A stretch of 64,000 nt of DNA from Bhargavaea cecembensis (GCF_001619585.1 NZ_LQNT01000001.1:434001-498000); one strand, 5' to 3'. Shown: positions 34,332 to 44,463, counted from the first letter of the stretch. The notes: generated from the sequence alone by a model not told the origin. A program made the numbers and translations.

Positions 34332-35681
34332 ATGCAAAATCCCTATCTGAGCGTCGGTGCGCTGACCAAATATATCAAGCGGAAATTCGATGCGGACCTC
34401 CATCTGCGCGATGTCTACGTCAAGGGGGAGCTGTCAAACGTCAAGCTCCACTCCTCGGGGCATATCTACTTTACATTGAAAGACAGCCGCTCACGCATCA
34501 ATGCCGCCATGTTCCGTTCCAACGCCTCGAGGCTGAAATTCCGGCCGGAGGAAGGGATGAACGTCCTGATCCGCGGAGATGTGAATGTCTATGAGGCTGC
34601 AGGACAATATCAGCTTTATGTAAATACGATGCAGCCTGACGGTATCGGTGAGCTGTATGTCGCTTTTGAGCAGCTCAAGGAACGGCTTGGAAAAGAAGGG
34701 CTGTTCAATGCCGAATGGAAGCAGCCGATTCCGGCTTTCCCGGACAAGGTGGGTGTGATCACGGCACCGACCGGCGCGGCAGTACGGGATATCTGCACGA
34801 CCCTGAATCGGAGGTATCCGCTTGCTGATGTGCTGCTGTTCCCTGCCATCGTCCAGGGCCCCAATGCAGTCCCGTCAATCGTCAGTGCAATCCGCCAGGC
34901 CAACCGGCTCGGCGGTATTGATGTGATGATCGTCGGACGCGGAGGCGGCTCCATCGAAGATTTATGGGCGTTCAATGAAGAGGAAGTGGCCAGAGAAATC
35001 TTCTCTTCCCGAATACCCGTCATCAGTGCGGTAGGCCACGAAACGGACACGGTCATTGCCGACTTTGTGGCAGACCTCAGAGCTCCGACACCGACCGCCG
35101 CGGCAGAGCTGGCCGTCCCGGACCGTGTTGAAGTTTCCAGGCGCATTCTCGAGTCAAGGTCCAGGCTTCACCAATCCCTCATGACGATGATCCGACATGA
35201 AAGGAAGCGGCTGGAGAGGCTGGAATCATCGTATCCGATGAGCTATCCCGACAGGCTTTACCGGCCGTTCGCCGAGAGGCTCGAAGGGCTGGATGAGCGG
35301 CTGTTACAGGGTGCATCCAGAATGATCGGCGACCGCAGGCAGGCCGCCGCCAATCTGGATGCCCGTCTCGGTGCCCGCTCACCCCGCCAGGTTCTGGCGC
35401 AGGCAGTGGAGCGCACAGGCCGCCTCGACCGTGAGCTTCACCGCGCAGCGGAAGAAAATGTCCGGCAGCACGGGAGGGCACTTGCCTCGGCTGTCCGGAC
35501 ACTCCAGGCGCTGAACCCGCTGTCCGTCATGGAACGCGGCTACAGCCTGGTGCGGAGCGATGATCGGGTGATCAAGTCTGCAGGAGAGCTCGGGACGGGC
35601 GACCGGGTCACCATCTCTTTCCGAGACGGTACGGTGGAAGCGGTCGTGGAAAGCCCTTCGGAACGAAAGGACGTGGAATGA
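34332..35681 (+). CDS. xseA: Exodeoxyribonuclease VII large subunit
   Basis: 449 residues. An N-terminal OB-fold (YLSVGALTKYIKRKFDADLHLRDVYVKGELSN) precedes the nuclease domain with VGVITAPTGAAVRDI, MIVGRGGGSIEDLWAFNEE and ISAVGHETDTVIADFVADLRAPTPTAAAELAVP. A coiled-coil arginine-rich region and the terminal NPLSVMERGYSLVR follow. Degrades single-stranded DNA to oligonucleotides together with XseB. ATG 34332 follows AAAGGCGG. xseB begins 3 nt after the stop. Confidence 0.96.
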   Translation: MQNPYLSVGALTKYIKRKFDADLHLRDVYVKGELSNVKLHSSGHIYFTLKDSRSRINAAMFRSNASRLKFRPEEGMNVLIRGDVNVYEAAGQYQLYVNTMQPDGIGELYVAFEQLKERLGKEGLFNAEWKQPIPAFPDKVGVITAPTGAAVRDICTTLNRRYPLADVLLFPAIVQGPNAVPSIVSAIRQANRLGGIDVMIVGRGGGSIEDLWAFNEEEVAREIFSSRIPVISAVGHETDTVIADFVADLRAPTPTAAAELAVPDRVEVSRRILESRSRLHQSLMTMIRHERKRLERLESSYPMSYPDRLYRPFAERLEGLDERLLQGASRMIGDRRQAAANLDARLGARSPRQVLAQAVERTGRLDRELHRAAEENVRQHGRALASAVRTLQALNPLSVMERGYSLVRSDDRVIKSAGELGTGDRVTISFRDGTVEAVVESPSERKDVE

Positions 35682-35684
35682 TAA

Positions 35685-35942
35685 ATGGACGAACAAAAAC
35701 AGGACAACAAGGATATCCGTTTTGAAGAGGCGATCGGCCGTCTGGAAGAGATTGTCCGCCGGCTGGAATCGGGGGATGTTCCATTGGAAGACGCCATCGA
35801 CCTCTATAAAAAAGGAATGGAGCTTTCCTCGGTCTGTCACAGCAAGCTCCAGTCCGCAGAAAAGCAGCTGGTGACGCTGATCGATAAGGAAGGGGAGGCA
35901 TCTGCCTTTGATCCGGCTCAAGGAGGAAACCGGGATGAATGA
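35685..35942 (+). CDS. xseB: Exodeoxyribonuclease VII small subunit
   Basis: 85 residues. FEEAIGRLEEIVRRLESGDVPLEDAIDLYKKGMELSSVCHSKLQSAEKQ is the typical helical hairpin of XseB. Partner of the preceding xseA. The C-terminal end overlaps the start of ispA by 8 nt, and the ispA ribosome binding site AGGAGG lies within this coding region, indicating coupled translation. Confidence 0.95.
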   Translation: MDEQKQDNKDIRFEEAIGRLEEIVRRLESGDVPLEDAIDLYKKGMELSSVCHSKLQSAEKQLVTLIDKEGEASAFDPAQGGNRDE

Positions 35943-36819
35943 TAAACTGAAGGATTTCATGGACAGCCGGGTCGATGATCTGGTACCTGTCCTTGAGGAT
36001 ACTGTAAGAAATCTCGATACCGATTCCCGTCTGAAGGAATCGATGCTCTATTCCCTGACGGCCGGCGGCAAGAAGATCCGCCCGCTGCTCATATCCGCTG
36101 TGCTCCACGATCTCGGGCGTGTCCATCCGGCGGAACTTCATGTGGGCGCCGCACTTGAGATGATCCATACATATTCACTGATCCACGACGATCTCCCCGC
36201 GATGGACGACGATGATCTCCGGCGCGGCAAGCCGACGAACCATAAGGTTTACGGGGAAGCCACTGCAATACTCGCCGGAGACGCCATGCTGACGGAAAGC
36301 TTTTCCGTTATCGGAAGGGCTCCGTCCCTGACAGATGGGGAAAAGCTTGAACTCATCCTCCTGCTCACGCGCGCAGCCGGTGCAGAAGGTATGGTCGGCG
36401 GTCAAATGCTCGACATGGCTGCTGAAAAGAAGAAACTGACTGAGCAAGAACTGGAAAATGTCCACCGCCTCAAAACCGGAGCACTCCTGACATTTGCCGT
36501 TGAGGCAGGAGCGGTCCTCTCGAAGGCAAAGTCCACGGAGCGGGAACAGCTGAGACGCTATGCACGTCATATCGGAATCGCTTTTCAGATCCAGGATGAC
36601 ATTCTGGACGTAGTCGGAGACGAGAAAGTCACGGGCAAAAAGACCGGTGCGGATGCAGAACAGGGCAAAAATACATATCCGGGAATCCTGACAATGGAAG
36701 GTGCGAAGCAGAAGCTGATCCACCACCATTCCGAGGCTGTGAAAGCCGTTTCGTTCCTGAAAAACCCGGATCCGGTCCTCCGCCTGCTCGCGGATTACAT
36801 TATCCACCGGGTCTCCTGA
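35935..36819 (+). CDS. ispA: Farnesyl diphosphate synthase (polyprenyl synthetase)
   Basis: 294 residues. The first aspartate-rich motif is DDLPAMDDDD (near residue 85) and the second is QDDILD (near residue 222); GGKKIRP, SLIHDD and GDAMLTESF are also present. Condenses IPP with DMAPP/GPP to farnesyl diphosphate for undecaprenyl and quinone synthesis. ATG 35935 follows AGGAGG; the longer reading frame to 35908 is within xseB. The downstream dxs supplies its precursors. Confidence 0.94.
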   Translation: MNDKLKDFMDSRVDDLVPVLEDTVRNLDTDSRLKESMLYSLTAGGKKIRPLLISAVLHDLGRVHPAELHVGAALEMIHTYSLIHDDLPAMDDDDLRRGKPTNHKVYGEATAILAGDAMLTESFSVIGRAPSLTDGEKLELILLLTRAAGAEGMVGGQMLDMAAEKKKLTEQELENVHRLKTGALLTFAVEAGAVLSKAKSTEREQLRRYARHIGIAFQIQDDILDVVGDEKVTGKKTGADAEQGKNTYPGILTMEGAKQKLIHHHSEAVKAVSFLKNPDPVLRLLADYIIHRVS

Positions 36820-36832
36820 CGGGGCGTTTGAT

Positions 36833-36860
36833 TTGTGTAAGGGTTGGACACTGCTATAAT
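36833..36860 (+). promoter_or_regulatory. Probable sigma-A promoter of dxs
   Basis: TTGTGT (36833-36838), 16-nt spacer and TATAAT (36855-36860) with a TGC extension, 50 nt before the dxs start. Confidence 0.6.
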
Positions 36861-36909
36861 GGACAAAGAATATTTTTACCTATTTTTTTGATAAAGGTGA
36901 GTGATGGCG

Positions 36910-38814
36910 ATGGATTTGACCAAGATTTCCGATCCGTCCTTCCTGAAGGAACTCGGCAACAGGGAATTGGAGGCACTGGCTTCGGATATCCGGTCGTTCC
37001 TGATCCGTGAGCTGTCGGCTACCGGCGGCCACATCGGGCCGAACCTCGGGGTCGTTGAGCTGACAATCGCCCTTCACCGGGCTTTTGACAGTCCGCGGGA
37101 TAAAATCATTTGGGATGTCGGGCACCAGGCCTACGTCCACAAAATTCTGACCGGCCGTGCGTGTGATTTCTCCACACTCAGGAAGTATCAGGGCCTCTGC
37201 GGATTCCCGAAGAGAATTGAGAGCGAGCATGACGTCTGGGAAACCGGCCACAGCTCGACATCACTGTCTGCTGCGATGGGCATGGCTGCTGCACGCGATA
37301 TCAAAGGTACGGACAACCACGTCATTCCGGTGATCGGAGACGGCGCTCTGACCGGCGGCATGGCGCTCGAGGCGCTGAACCACATCGGATCCGAGCGGAC
37401 GAACATGACCGTCATCCTGAATGACAATGAAATGTCCATCGCACCGAACGTCGGAGCGCTCCACAATGTGCTCGGAAGGCTGCGGACCGCGGGCAAGTAC
37501 AACAAGGCGAAGGACGAGCTGGAATATCTCCTGAAAAAAATCCCGGCTGTGGGCGGCAAGCTTGCGTCAACAGCGGAGCGTGTGAAGGACAGCCTCAAGT
37601 ACCTGCTCGTTACAGGCGTCTTTTTTGAGGAGCTCGGATTTACCTATCTCGGACCGGTGGACGGCCACAGCTTCGAAGATCTCGAAGCTAACCTGAATTA
37701 CGCCAAGAAAATGGAAGGGCCTGTCCTCATCCATGTTCTGACCAAAAAAGGGAAAGGCTTCCGACCGGCCGAGGAAGACAAGATCGGCACATGGCACGGT
37801 ACGGGGCCGTATAAGCTCGAAACCGGTGACCTTATCAAGTCTCCGGCAAAGGCTCCGGGGTGGAGTGCGCTTATCGCGGAAACGGTCCGCCGGATCGCAC
37901 GCGAAGACAAACGGGTCGTCGCAATCACCCCCGCGATGCCTGTCGGCTCCAAACTTGAAGGGTTTGCCTCCGAATTTCCGGACCGCATGTTTGATGTCGG
38001 CATTGCCGAGCAACATGCGACAACGATGGCCGCAGGACTGGCCGTCGAAGAAATGAAACCATTCCTGGCCATCTACTCGACCTTCCTCCAGCGTGCCTAT
38101 GACCAGGTGCTCCATGACATTGCGAGGCAGAATCTGAATGTCTTTATCGGAATCGACCGCGCCGGACTCGTCGGCGCAGACGGTGAGACCCATCAGGGTG
38201 TCTTCGATATAGCATTCCTCAGAAGCATGCCGAACCTGACGATCATGATGCCAAAGGATGAAAACGAGGGCCAGCACATGGTCAGGACGGCAGTCAGCTA
38301 CGAAGATGGACCCATTGCGCTGCGTTATCCGCGCGGCAACGGGCTGGGCGTTCCGCTGGATGAAGAGCTGAGGGAGATTCCGATCGGCTCTTGGGAAATG
38401 CTCAGGGAAGGCAGCGATGCGGCGATACTGACATTTGGTACGACGATTCCGATGGCGCTGTCAGCAGCAGAACGCCTCCGTGAAAAAGGAATCGAGGCCG
38501 GCGTTGTCAACGCGCGCTTTATCAAGCCTTTTGACGAAGAAATGCTGAAAAACCTGCTGGAGAGGAAAATTCCGCTTGTCACCGTTGAAGAGGCGGTTCT
38601 GGCCGGCGGATTCGGCAGCGGGGTCATGGAATTTGCTCATGAGCACGGTTTCCACGGATCGATCATCGACCGCATGGGCATCCCGGACAAGTTCATCGAG
38701 CACGGGAGCGTAGGCGAGCTGCTTGAGGAAATCGGAATGACAGATGAAGCGCTTGCTGAAAAAGTGGAAGAACTGGTGGGACTGTCCCGCCAGAAAGGCA
38801 TGCATGCACTATGA
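36910..38814 (+). CDS. dxs: 1-deoxy-D-xylulose-5-phosphate synthase
   Basis: 634 residues. Thiamine-diphosphate enzyme joining pyruvate and glyceraldehyde-3-phosphate in the first step of the MEP isoprenoid pathway. [15 protein letters not shown] with downstream [10 protein letters not shown] is the ThDP-binding motif; [13 protein letters not shown] and the transketolase-like C-terminal domain are intact. ATG 36910 fits the family start MDLTKI and stands 7 nt after AAAGGTGAG; upstream in-frame starts at 36901 and 36904 are possible. It overlaps tlyA by 4 nt. Confidence 0.96.
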   Translation: MDLTKISDPSFLKELGNRELEALASDIRSFLIRELSATGGHIGPNLGVVELTIALHRAFDSPRDKIIWDVGHQAYVHKILTGRACDFSTLRKYQGLCGFPKRIESEHDVWETGHSSTSLSAAMGMAAARDIKGTDNHVIPVIGDGALTGGMALEALNHIGSERTNMTVILNDNEMSIAPNVGALHNVLGRLRTAGKYNKAKDELEYLLKKIPAVGGKLASTAERVKDSLKYLLVTGVFFEELGFTYLGPVDGHSFEDLEANLNYAKKMEGPVLIHVLTKKGKGFRPAEEDKIGTWHGTGPYKLETGDLIKSPAKAPGWSALIAETVRRIAREDKRVVAITPAMPVGSKLEGFASEFPDRMFDVGIAEQHATTMAAGLAVEEMKPFLAIYSTFLQRAYDQVLHDIARQNLNVFIGIDRAGLVGADGETHQGVFDIAFLRSMPNLTIMMPKDENEGQHMVRTAVSYEDGPIALRYPRGNGLGVPLDEELREIPIGSWEMLREGSDAAILTFGTTIPMALSAAERLREKGIEAGVVNARFIKPFDEEMLKNLLERKIPLVTVEEAVLAGGFGSGVMEFAHEHGFHGSIIDRMGIPDKFIEHGSVGELLEEIGMTDEALAEKVEELVGLSRQKGMHAL

Positions 38815-39632
38815 CGCAGAAAGTACCCAAAGAGCGGATTGACGTCCTCCTGACAGAACGCGGCCTGTTTGAAACACGGGAACAGGCAAAGCGCGCCGTC
38901 ATGGCGGGAATTGTCTATTCCGGTGACCGCAGGATGGACAAGCCCGGAGAGAAGATTCCGGCCGATGCCGACATCCGTGTAAAGGGAAGCGGGCAAAAGT
39001 ATGTGAGCCGCGGGGGCCTGAAACTTGAAAAGGCCCTCGACGTTTTTGATGCAGACGTCAAGGAAAAACTTGTCCTCGATATCGGCGCATCGACCGGCGG
39101 ATTCACAGACTGCGCCCTGCAGAATGGTGCACACCATAGCTATGCACTTGATGTCGGCTATAACCAGCTGGCCTATAAATTGCGGCAGGATCCGAGAGTG
39201 ACGGTCATGGAGCGGGTCAATTTCCGGCATGCCACCCCGGACCTGTTTTCGGAGGGGATGCCGGAATTTGCAACGATCGACGTCTCGTTCATTTCTCTGA
39301 GCCTGATCCTGCCGACTTTGAAGACGGTCCTGATCCCGGGCGGCGATGTCATCGCCCTCGTGAAGCCTCAGTTCGAGGCAGGGCGCGAGAATGTCGGAAA
39401 GAAGGGCATCGTCCGTGATCCGGAAGTCCATCTCGAAGTTCTGGAACGCACTGCCGGCATGGCGGTTTCGAACGGCTTCGATGTTCTCGATGCTTCGTTC
39501 TCACCGGTTACCGGAGGCGAAGGCAATATCGAGTTCCTCTTCCATCTGAGATCTTCCGACAAACCGGTATCCAGGCTTCCGGAAGGCGCTTTCGCCGAAC
39601 TGGTGAAAGAAGCCCATAAAACGCTGGACTGA
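38811..39632 (+). CDS. TlyA family rRNA (cytidine-2'-O)-methyltransferase (YqxC)
   Basis: 273 residues. An N-terminal S4 RNA-binding domain ([28 protein letters not shown]) is followed by an FtsJ-like methyltransferase with [21 protein letters not shown] (SAM-binding), [14 protein letters not shown] and [10 protein letters not shown]. Homologues methylate 16S and 23S rRNA; some were first named hemolysins. ATGA overlap with dxs implies translational coupling. Precedes argR, as yqxC precedes ahrC in Bacillus. Confidence 0.92.
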   Translation: MTQKVPKERIDVLLTERGLFETREQAKRAVMAGIVYSGDRRMDKPGEKIPADADIRVKGSGQKYVSRGGLKLEKALDVFDADVKEKLVLDIGASTGGFTDCALQNGAHHSYALDVGYNQLAYKLRQDPRVTVMERVNFRHATPDLFSEGMPEFATIDVSFISLSLILPTLKTVLIPGGDVIALVKPQFEAGRENVGKKGIVRDPEVHLEVLERTAGMAVSNGFDVLDASFSPVTGGEGNIEFLFHLRSSDKPVSRLPEGAFAELVKEAHKTLD

Positions 39633-39655
39633 CCCCCGAGAGCGGGGGTTTTTTG
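39633..39655 (+). terminator. Rho-independent terminator after tlyA
   Basis: ACCCCCG / CGGGGGT stem with a short loop and TTTTTT tail. Confidence 0.85.
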
Positions 39656-39720
39656 TTGTTGCGAAAATTGGATAATGGTACATTCTTATTAGGAAATATG
39701 CATTCTTCGGAGGGAATAGA

Positions 39721-40170
39721 GTGAGTAAGGGCCAACGGCATATCCGCATTAGGGAAATTATCGGACATCATGAAATCGAAACACAGGACGAGCTGGTTGA
39801 CCGGCTCAAAAAAGAAGGTTTCAATGTGACACAGGCCACAATCTCGAGGGACATCAAGGAACTTCACCTTGTAAAAGTTCCGCTGAGGGATGGCCGCTAC
39901 AAATACAGCCTGCCCGCTGAGCGCAGCTTCGACCCCATGCGCAAGCTGAATCGCGCACTGACCGATGCGTTTGTGAGCATCGACGGGGCCGGACATTTTC
40001 TTGTAATGAAGACGCTTCCGGGCAATGCGCATGCCATCGGCTCGCTCATCGACCAGATCGAGTGGGAAGAGATTCTCGGCACCATCTGCGGCGATGACAC
40101 ATGCCTCATCCTTTGCCGGAATGACGAACAGCGGGAAACGGTGAGGGAAAAGCTGCTCGGCATGCTTTGA
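39721..40170 (+). CDS. argR: Arginine repressor ArgR/AhrC
   Basis: 149 residues, GTG start with GGAGGG upstream. The winged-helix DNA-binding domain ([48 protein letters not shown]) is followed by the hexamerisation and arginine-binding domain with [14 protein letters not shown] and [12 protein letters not shown]. Represses arginine biosynthesis and activates catabolism when arginine is bound. Located between tlyA and recN, as ahrC is in Bacillus. The 65 nt upstream are AT-rich, but I could not assign an ARG box confidently. Confidence 0.95.
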   Translation: MSKGQRHIRIREIIGHHEIETQDELVDRLKKEGFNVTQATISRDIKELHLVKVPLRDGRYKYSLPAERSFDPMRKLNRALTDAFVSIDGAGHFLVMKTLPGNAHAIGSLIDQIEWEEILGTICGDDTCLILCRNDEQRETVREKLLGML

Positions 40171-40189
40171 TCAGGGAGGTGAACGCCCC

Positions 40190-41881
40190 GTGCTGAGAGA
40201 ACTGACAATCAAAAATTTTGCCATCATCCGCGACCTGTCGATCAGCTTTGATAACGGGCTGACCGTCCTGACCGGAGAAACGGGTGCCGGCAAATCCATC
40301 ATCATCGATGCCGTCCAGCTGCTGGCCGGCGGAAGGGGATCGAGCGAATTTATCCGACACGGGGAAAAGAAAGCAGAGCTGGAAGGGATGTTCGAGGTGT
40401 CCCACAGTGCCCACCCGGTATTCCGGAAACTCGAAGAGTCGGGTATTCCGTCCGATGATGAGGGGACGGTGATCCTGAGACGTGATATCTCCGTTTCCGG
40501 AAAAAGCACTTGTCGTGTGAATGGCAAGCTAGTCACCCTTGCCATCCTCCGGGAAGTCGGTGCGGCGCTGATCGATATTCACGGCCAGCATGAAACACAG
40601 GAACTGATGGATGAGCAGCGCCATGTGCTTCTGCTGGATCAGTTCGGCTGGGGAACGATCGGAGCGGCCAAGGAAAGCTATTCTTCTCTCTATGACCGCT
40701 ATGTCAAGCTGAAACGGCGGCTTACGCGGTATGATGAATCCGAACAGCAGGTGGCGCATCGGATCGATCTTTACCGGTTCCAATTGACGGAGATCGACGA
40801 GGCCGGCTTCTACGAAGGGGAGGAAGAAGAGCTGGAGGAAGAGCGCACGCGCCTGAAAAACTTCAATGCGATCTTCGAGCGGGTGTCCTCTGCATATGAA
40901 GCGATTCAGGGCGAGTCGAAAGGCCTCGACTGGACAGGCGCCGCCATGAGTGATCTTGAGCATGCGGCGGAAGTCGACTCGCAGGCAGGGGAATTTGCGA
41001 CTTCCGTGTCAGATGCGTTCTATACACTCCAGGAAACCGCCTTTTCTTTGAAAAATATGCTCGACGGGATGGAGTTTGATCCGAACCGGCTCGATGAAGT
41101 GGAGCACCGGCTCGCAGTGCTCCAGACGATGAAGAGAAAGTATGGCGGGACAGTCGGGGAAATTCTCGCATATCGCGACAAGATTGCGGAAGAACTGGAG
41201 AAACTGATGAACCGCGATGAACGGCTGCAGGACGAACGGAAGGAAGTCGAATCGCTTGAAGCCGATCTTGCTGTCGAAGCGGGAGAGCTGGCGGAACTGA
41301 GAAGGGAAGCAGCGGTCCGCCTGGCGGAAGCCATCCACATGCAGCTTTCGGAGCTCTATATGGAGAAAGCACAGTTTACCGTAGAGTTCAGGAAACGCAG
41401 CCAGTTTGACCGGAACGGGGCGGAAGATGTCATCTTCCTCATATCCGCCAATGTGGGGGAACCGCCGAAGCCGCTCGCCAAAGTGGCATCAGGGGGAGAG
41501 CTTTCCCGGATCATGCTGGCACTCAAGACCATCTTCTCGAAACACCAGGAAGTCACATCGATCATTTTCGATGAAGTGGATACCGGTGTAAGCGGCCGGG
41601 TCGCACAGGCCATTGCCGAGAAAATAGCCGCAATCTCCATTCACTCCCAGGTGCTCTGCATCTCCCACCTGCCCCAGGTAGCGGCGATGGCGGACCACCA
41701 CCTGTTTATCCGGAAGGAAGTCACAGGCGATCGCACGACCACATCCGTCAGGGAATTGGAAGGGATGGAGAGAACCGAGGAACTGAGCCGAATGATGACC
41801 GGCGCCGAAATGACCGACCTGACGAAGCGGCATGCAGAAGAGCTGCTCGTCATGGCGGAGGGCCGGAAAAGGGAAATGTGA
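40190..41881 (+). CDS. recN: DNA repair protein RecN
   Basis: 563 residues, an SMC-like ATPase for double-strand-break repair. Walker A TGETGAGKSIII near residue 28; coiled-coil arms in the central ~300 residues; the ABC signature KVASGGELSRIMLALK and Walker B IIFDEVDTGVSGRVAQ near the C-terminus; then CISHLPQVAAMADHH. GTG 40190 has GGGAGGTGA upstream. It follows argR by 19 nt. Confidence 0.96.
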   Translation: MLRELTIKNFAIIRDLSISFDNGLTVLTGETGAGKSIIIDAVQLLAGGRGSSEFIRHGEKKAELEGMFEVSHSAHPVFRKLEESGIPSDDEGTVILRRDISVSGKSTCRVNGKLVTLAILREVGAALIDIHGQHETQELMDEQRHVLLLDQFGWGTIGAAKESYSSLYDRYVKLKRRLTRYDESEQQVAHRIDLYRFQLTEIDEAGFYEGEEEELEEERTRLKNFNAIFERVSSAYEAIQGESKGLDWTGAAMSDLEHAAEVDSQAGEFATSVSDAFYTLQETAFSLKNMLDGMEFDPNRLDEVEHRLAVLQTMKRKYGGTVGEILAYRDKIAEELEKLMNRDERLQDERKEVESLEADLAVEAGELAELRREAAVRLAEAIHMQLSELYMEKAQFTVEFRKRSQFDRNGAEDVIFLISANVGEPPKPLAKVASGGELSRIMLALKTIFSKHQEVTSIIFDEVDTGVSGRVAQAIAEKIAAISIHSQVLCISHLPQVAAMADHHLFIRKEVTGDRTTTSVRELEGMERTEELSRMMTGAEMTDLTKRHAEELLVMAEGRKREM

Positions 41882-41900
41882 TTAGTAGAATAAATGACTA

Positions 41901-41950
41901 ACTCCCCCTGACCCAAGCCGTAAAGGCTGCGGACAGGGGGAGTATTTTTT
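41901..41950 (+). terminator. Rho-independent terminator after recN
   Basis: ACTCCCCCTG / CAGGGGGAGT, a 10-bp stem around a ~23-nt loop, with ATTTTTT following. Confidence 0.8.
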
Positions 41951-42311
41951 AAAAGCGCATGGCGAGTTTCGTTTATTCGCACGCAGGCAAGCCCGATTGA
42001 CGAAACGACCATAGGAATGAAGAAACCTGGGTCCGTTACAAAACCGACAACAAATGACTGCCCAAAAAACTGCAAAAATGGCGTCGGAATTACGGCGCCA
42101 TCTTTCTTTTGCATTAATTTGCGCATATTAACTGAAATGATGTCTGCCGGCATGCAATTTAATATTTCTTTTCACTTTCTCCGGGTTTTGCGGAAAAACC
42201 CTCTGTTTGCAGTGCCTTTCGGCATTCCCGGATTTTCATGCTACATTATACCGGACATAAGAAATCCGGCCGGACACATAGTAACGATATAACAGCACGA
42301 GGAGGTGAACC
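41951..42311 (+). other. Gene-free region between recN and spoIVB
   Basis: 361 nt without a convincing gene. ATGGCG...CGCCAT (42078-42101) forms a hairpin flanked by A- and T-runs and may be a second terminator. The last 20 nt hold the AGGAGGTG binding site of spoIVB. CATGCTA (42237-42243) resembles a sigma-G -10 but no matching -35 is found at 17-18 nt. Confidence 0.5.
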
Positions 42312-43274
42312 ATGCGATGGATTAGCCGGAAGCTGATGCTGCCCGCACTGCTCGCCGTCCTGTTTTTATCAGGCGCCTCCGGTGCGGCAGCGGACGGACC
42401 GAAGACCCTGATTCCGATGGGGCACTCAATCGGCATCCATCTGGAATTGGGGATGCTCATCGTCACGGATGATGTTCTGATTGCGGACGACCAGTGGCTA
42501 AAAGCCGGAGATATTTTGAAATCGCTCGACGGCAAAGAAGTCAGCACGCTCCAGGATATCACAAAAGCCGCCAAAGCGCCGGGCGGTGCGGAATCGGTAC
42601 TTGAAATTGAACGTGAAGGAAGCAAGATGGAGATCGGCGCAACAAAAAAAGAACTCCTTAACCTGCATTCCTTCATCCGGGAGAGGACAGAAGGGATCGG
42701 TACGCTGACGTATGTGGACCCGGAAACCGGTGAATACGGCGCGCTTGGACACCAGATCATCGACCGGACACTTGATGGTGCACCGCCATTTTCCGGAGGC
42801 TCGATTTTTCTGGCAGACGTTGAACAGATCAAAAAAAGCGAGCCGGGAAAGCCGGGATACAAAATTTCTTCGATTGAATCCGGACATCAGCTCCTGGGCG
42901 ACATCCGCGAAAATGAAATCTATGGGATATTCGGTAAATGGTCATCATCGTTAACAGGAGCATTCCCGAAACCTATGGAGATTATGCGGCCGGCTCAGAT
43001 CCGCGAAGGGGAAGCGGACATCTATACAACCATCAAGGGAACCGAGATCGACAAGTACAGTATCAAGATCACGGCAGCGGCGGATGATGTGTTCCGATTT
43101 ACCGTAACGGACCGTGAACTGATTGAAAAAACGGGCGGAATCCTGCAGGGCATGAGCGGCAGCCCGATTATTCAGGATGGGAAATTCGCCGGTGTCGTGA
43201 CCCATATGTTTGTCGAGGAACCCCTGAAAGGCGCGGCTCTTCCCGTCGAAGAAATGATTAAACGAAAACCTTAG
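42312..43274 (+). CDS. spoIVB: SpoIVB peptidase (S55 family), shortened
   Basis: 320 residues against about 425 in Bacillus subtilis. A signal peptide/membrane anchor (residues 8-28) is followed by a PDZ-like region (SIGIHLELGMLIVTDD, WLKAGDILKSLDGKEV) and the serine peptidase domain. The catalytic triad can be aligned: H147 in GALGHQ, D267 in VTDREL and S282 in GMSGSPI; the 15-residue D-to-S distance equals that of the Bacillus enzyme. In sporulation SpoIVB signals activation of pro-sigma-K. The region between anchor and PDZ is much reduced. Located just before spo0A, as usual. Confidence 0.9.
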   Translation: MRWISRKLMLPALLAVLFLSGASGAAADGPKTLIPMGHSIGIHLELGMLIVTDDVLIADDQWLKAGDILKSLDGKEVSTLQDITKAAKAPGGAESVLEIEREGSKMEIGATKKELLNLHSFIRERTEGIGTLTYVDPETGEYGALGHQIIDRTLDGAPPFSGGSIFLADVEQIKKSEPGKPGYKISSIESGHQLLGDIRENEIYGIFGKWSSSLTGAFPKPMEIMRPAQIREGEADIYTTIKGTEIDKYSIKITAAADDVFRFTVTDRELIEKTGGILQGMSGSPIIQDGKFAGVVTHMFVEEPLKGAALPVEEMIKRKP

Positions 43275-43288
43275 AAAAAAATGTGCTG

Positions 43289-43316
43289 GCCATACCTATA
43301 ATGGTATGGCTTTTTC
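43289..43316 (+). terminator. Rho-independent terminator after spoIVB
   Basis: GCCATACC / GGTATGGC stem, 6-nt loop, then TTTTTCC. Confidence 0.85.
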
Positions 43317-43421
43317 CTTTTTCTGCATTATAATAAAGGTGGAACGACAATCTTTTGAATTGTGGGATTCCGTCGAATCATGTCGGAAATATCGTCCATG
43401 AGTCTTATTTTATGAATTGCT

Positions 43422-43450
43422 GAAGGTGTAAACGGTAGGATGTCGAATTA
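43422..43450 (+). promoter_or_regulatory. Candidate sigma-H promoter with overlapping 0A box, upstream of spo0A
   Basis: GAAGGTGTA (43422-43430), 11 nt, then GTCGAATTA (43442-43450) fit the sigma-H pattern RnAGGAwww-N11-RnnGAATww with one deviation in the -35. A perfect TGTCGAA 0A-box core (43441-43447) overlaps the -10. A second, CGTCGAA (43371-43377), lies 70 bp upstream. A sigma-A-like TATAAT is at 43329-43334. Confidence 0.5.
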
Positions 43451-43501
43451 TATTTAATAGGCTTCGGACCAGGGTTCGCTCTCAGAAGGGGGAAATGCAC
43501 A

Positions 43502-44290
43502 TTGGAAAAAATCAAAGTTGCAGTGGCGGATGACAATCGGGAACTTGTAAGGACTATGCTCATTTATTTTGAAAATCATCCGGAAATCGAGGTAATCGGT
43601 ACGGCCGCTAACGGAAAGCTTTGCCTGAACATGCTCGAAGAAAACAAGCCGGATGTCTTGCTTCTGGATATCATCATGCCTCATTTGGACGGTATAGGAG
43701 TCCTGGAAGAACTCCAGGCAAACGGCGGTGCGGGGGACATGAACATCATCATGCTCACTGCGTTTGGCCAGGAGGAAATCATGAAGCAGGCCGCTGAGCT
43801 CGGCGCATCCTACTTTATCCTGAAACCATTTGAATTTGACCGGCTTGTCCATCAGATCCTGCAGATGAAAAATGGACGTCAGCTGAAATCCGGCGGACAG
43901 GCTCCTGAACCCGGCAAACAGCAGACGCTCAGCAAAAAAGCGATTGACACTGCAATTACCGCCATCATCAAGGAAATCGGGGTTCCTGCACACATCAAGG
44001 GGTATGCCTTCCTGCGTGAGGCCATTACGATGGTGTACCATGATGTCGATCTTCTCGGGTCCGTCACGAAGGTGCTGTATCCGGAAATTGCCGAGAAATT
44101 CAACACGACGCCATCCCGTGTCGAGCGGGCGATCCGCCACGCCATCGAAGTCGCTTGGAATCGGGGGAATTATGAAGTCATTTCGAAGATGTTCGGCTAT
44201 ACGGTCCATCATATGAAGAGCAAGCCGACCAACTCGGAATTCATCGCGATGGTATCTGACCGTCTCCGTCTGGAATTTATGACCGCCTGA
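43502..44290 (+). CDS. spo0A: Sporulation master response regulator Spo0A
   Basis: 262 residues, TTG start with AGAAGGGGG upstream. The receiver domain has the acidic pocket D10-D11 and the phosphoacceptor D56 in [12 protein letters not shown], then T in MLTAFGQ and K in FILKPFEF. A short linker leads to the C-terminal DNA-binding domain with the recognition-helix region [18 protein letters not shown]. Both domains look intact and close to Bacillus Spo0A (267 residues). Controls entry to sporulation and other stationary-phase behaviour such as biofilm or competence, so its survival does not by itself prove sporulation. Confidence 0.97.
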   Translation: MEKIKVAVADDNRELVRTMLIYFENHPEIEVIGTAANGKLCLNMLEENKPDVLLLDIIMPHLDGIGVLEELQANGGAGDMNIIMLTAFGQEEIMKQAAELGASYFILKPFEFDRLVHQILQMKNGRQLKSGGQAPEPGKQQTLSKKAIDTAITAIIKEIGVPAHIKGYAFLREAITMVYHDVDLLGSVTKVLYPEIAEKFNTTPSRVERAIRHAIEVAWNRGNYEVISKMFGYTVHHMKSKPTNSEFIAMVSDRLRLEFMTA

Positions 44291-44327
44291 CTGAAAACCG
44301 CACTCATACCGGCACTTGCCGACTACT

Positions 44328-44355
44328 GCCGTCCGGAACATCCGGGCGGCTTTTT
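44328..44355 (+). terminator. Rho-independent terminator after spo0A
   Basis: GCCGTCCGGA / TCCGGGCGGC stem (one G-T pair), 3-nt loop, TTTTT. Confidence 0.85.
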
Positions 44356-44463
44356 CCGTTATATAATAGGAAGCCGCATCTGGTGGTTGCCCTTGCGCGG
44401 ATCCGTTTTTAATTTCCGCTTCAGGGGAAAAGGCGGATAGGATGCCAGAAAGGTAGGGAAATC

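Noticed and set aside
42017-42292. 91-codon frame between recN and spoIVB
   Set aside because: Low-complexity, cysteine- and proline-rich translation, crosses a terminator-like hairpin, no binding site.
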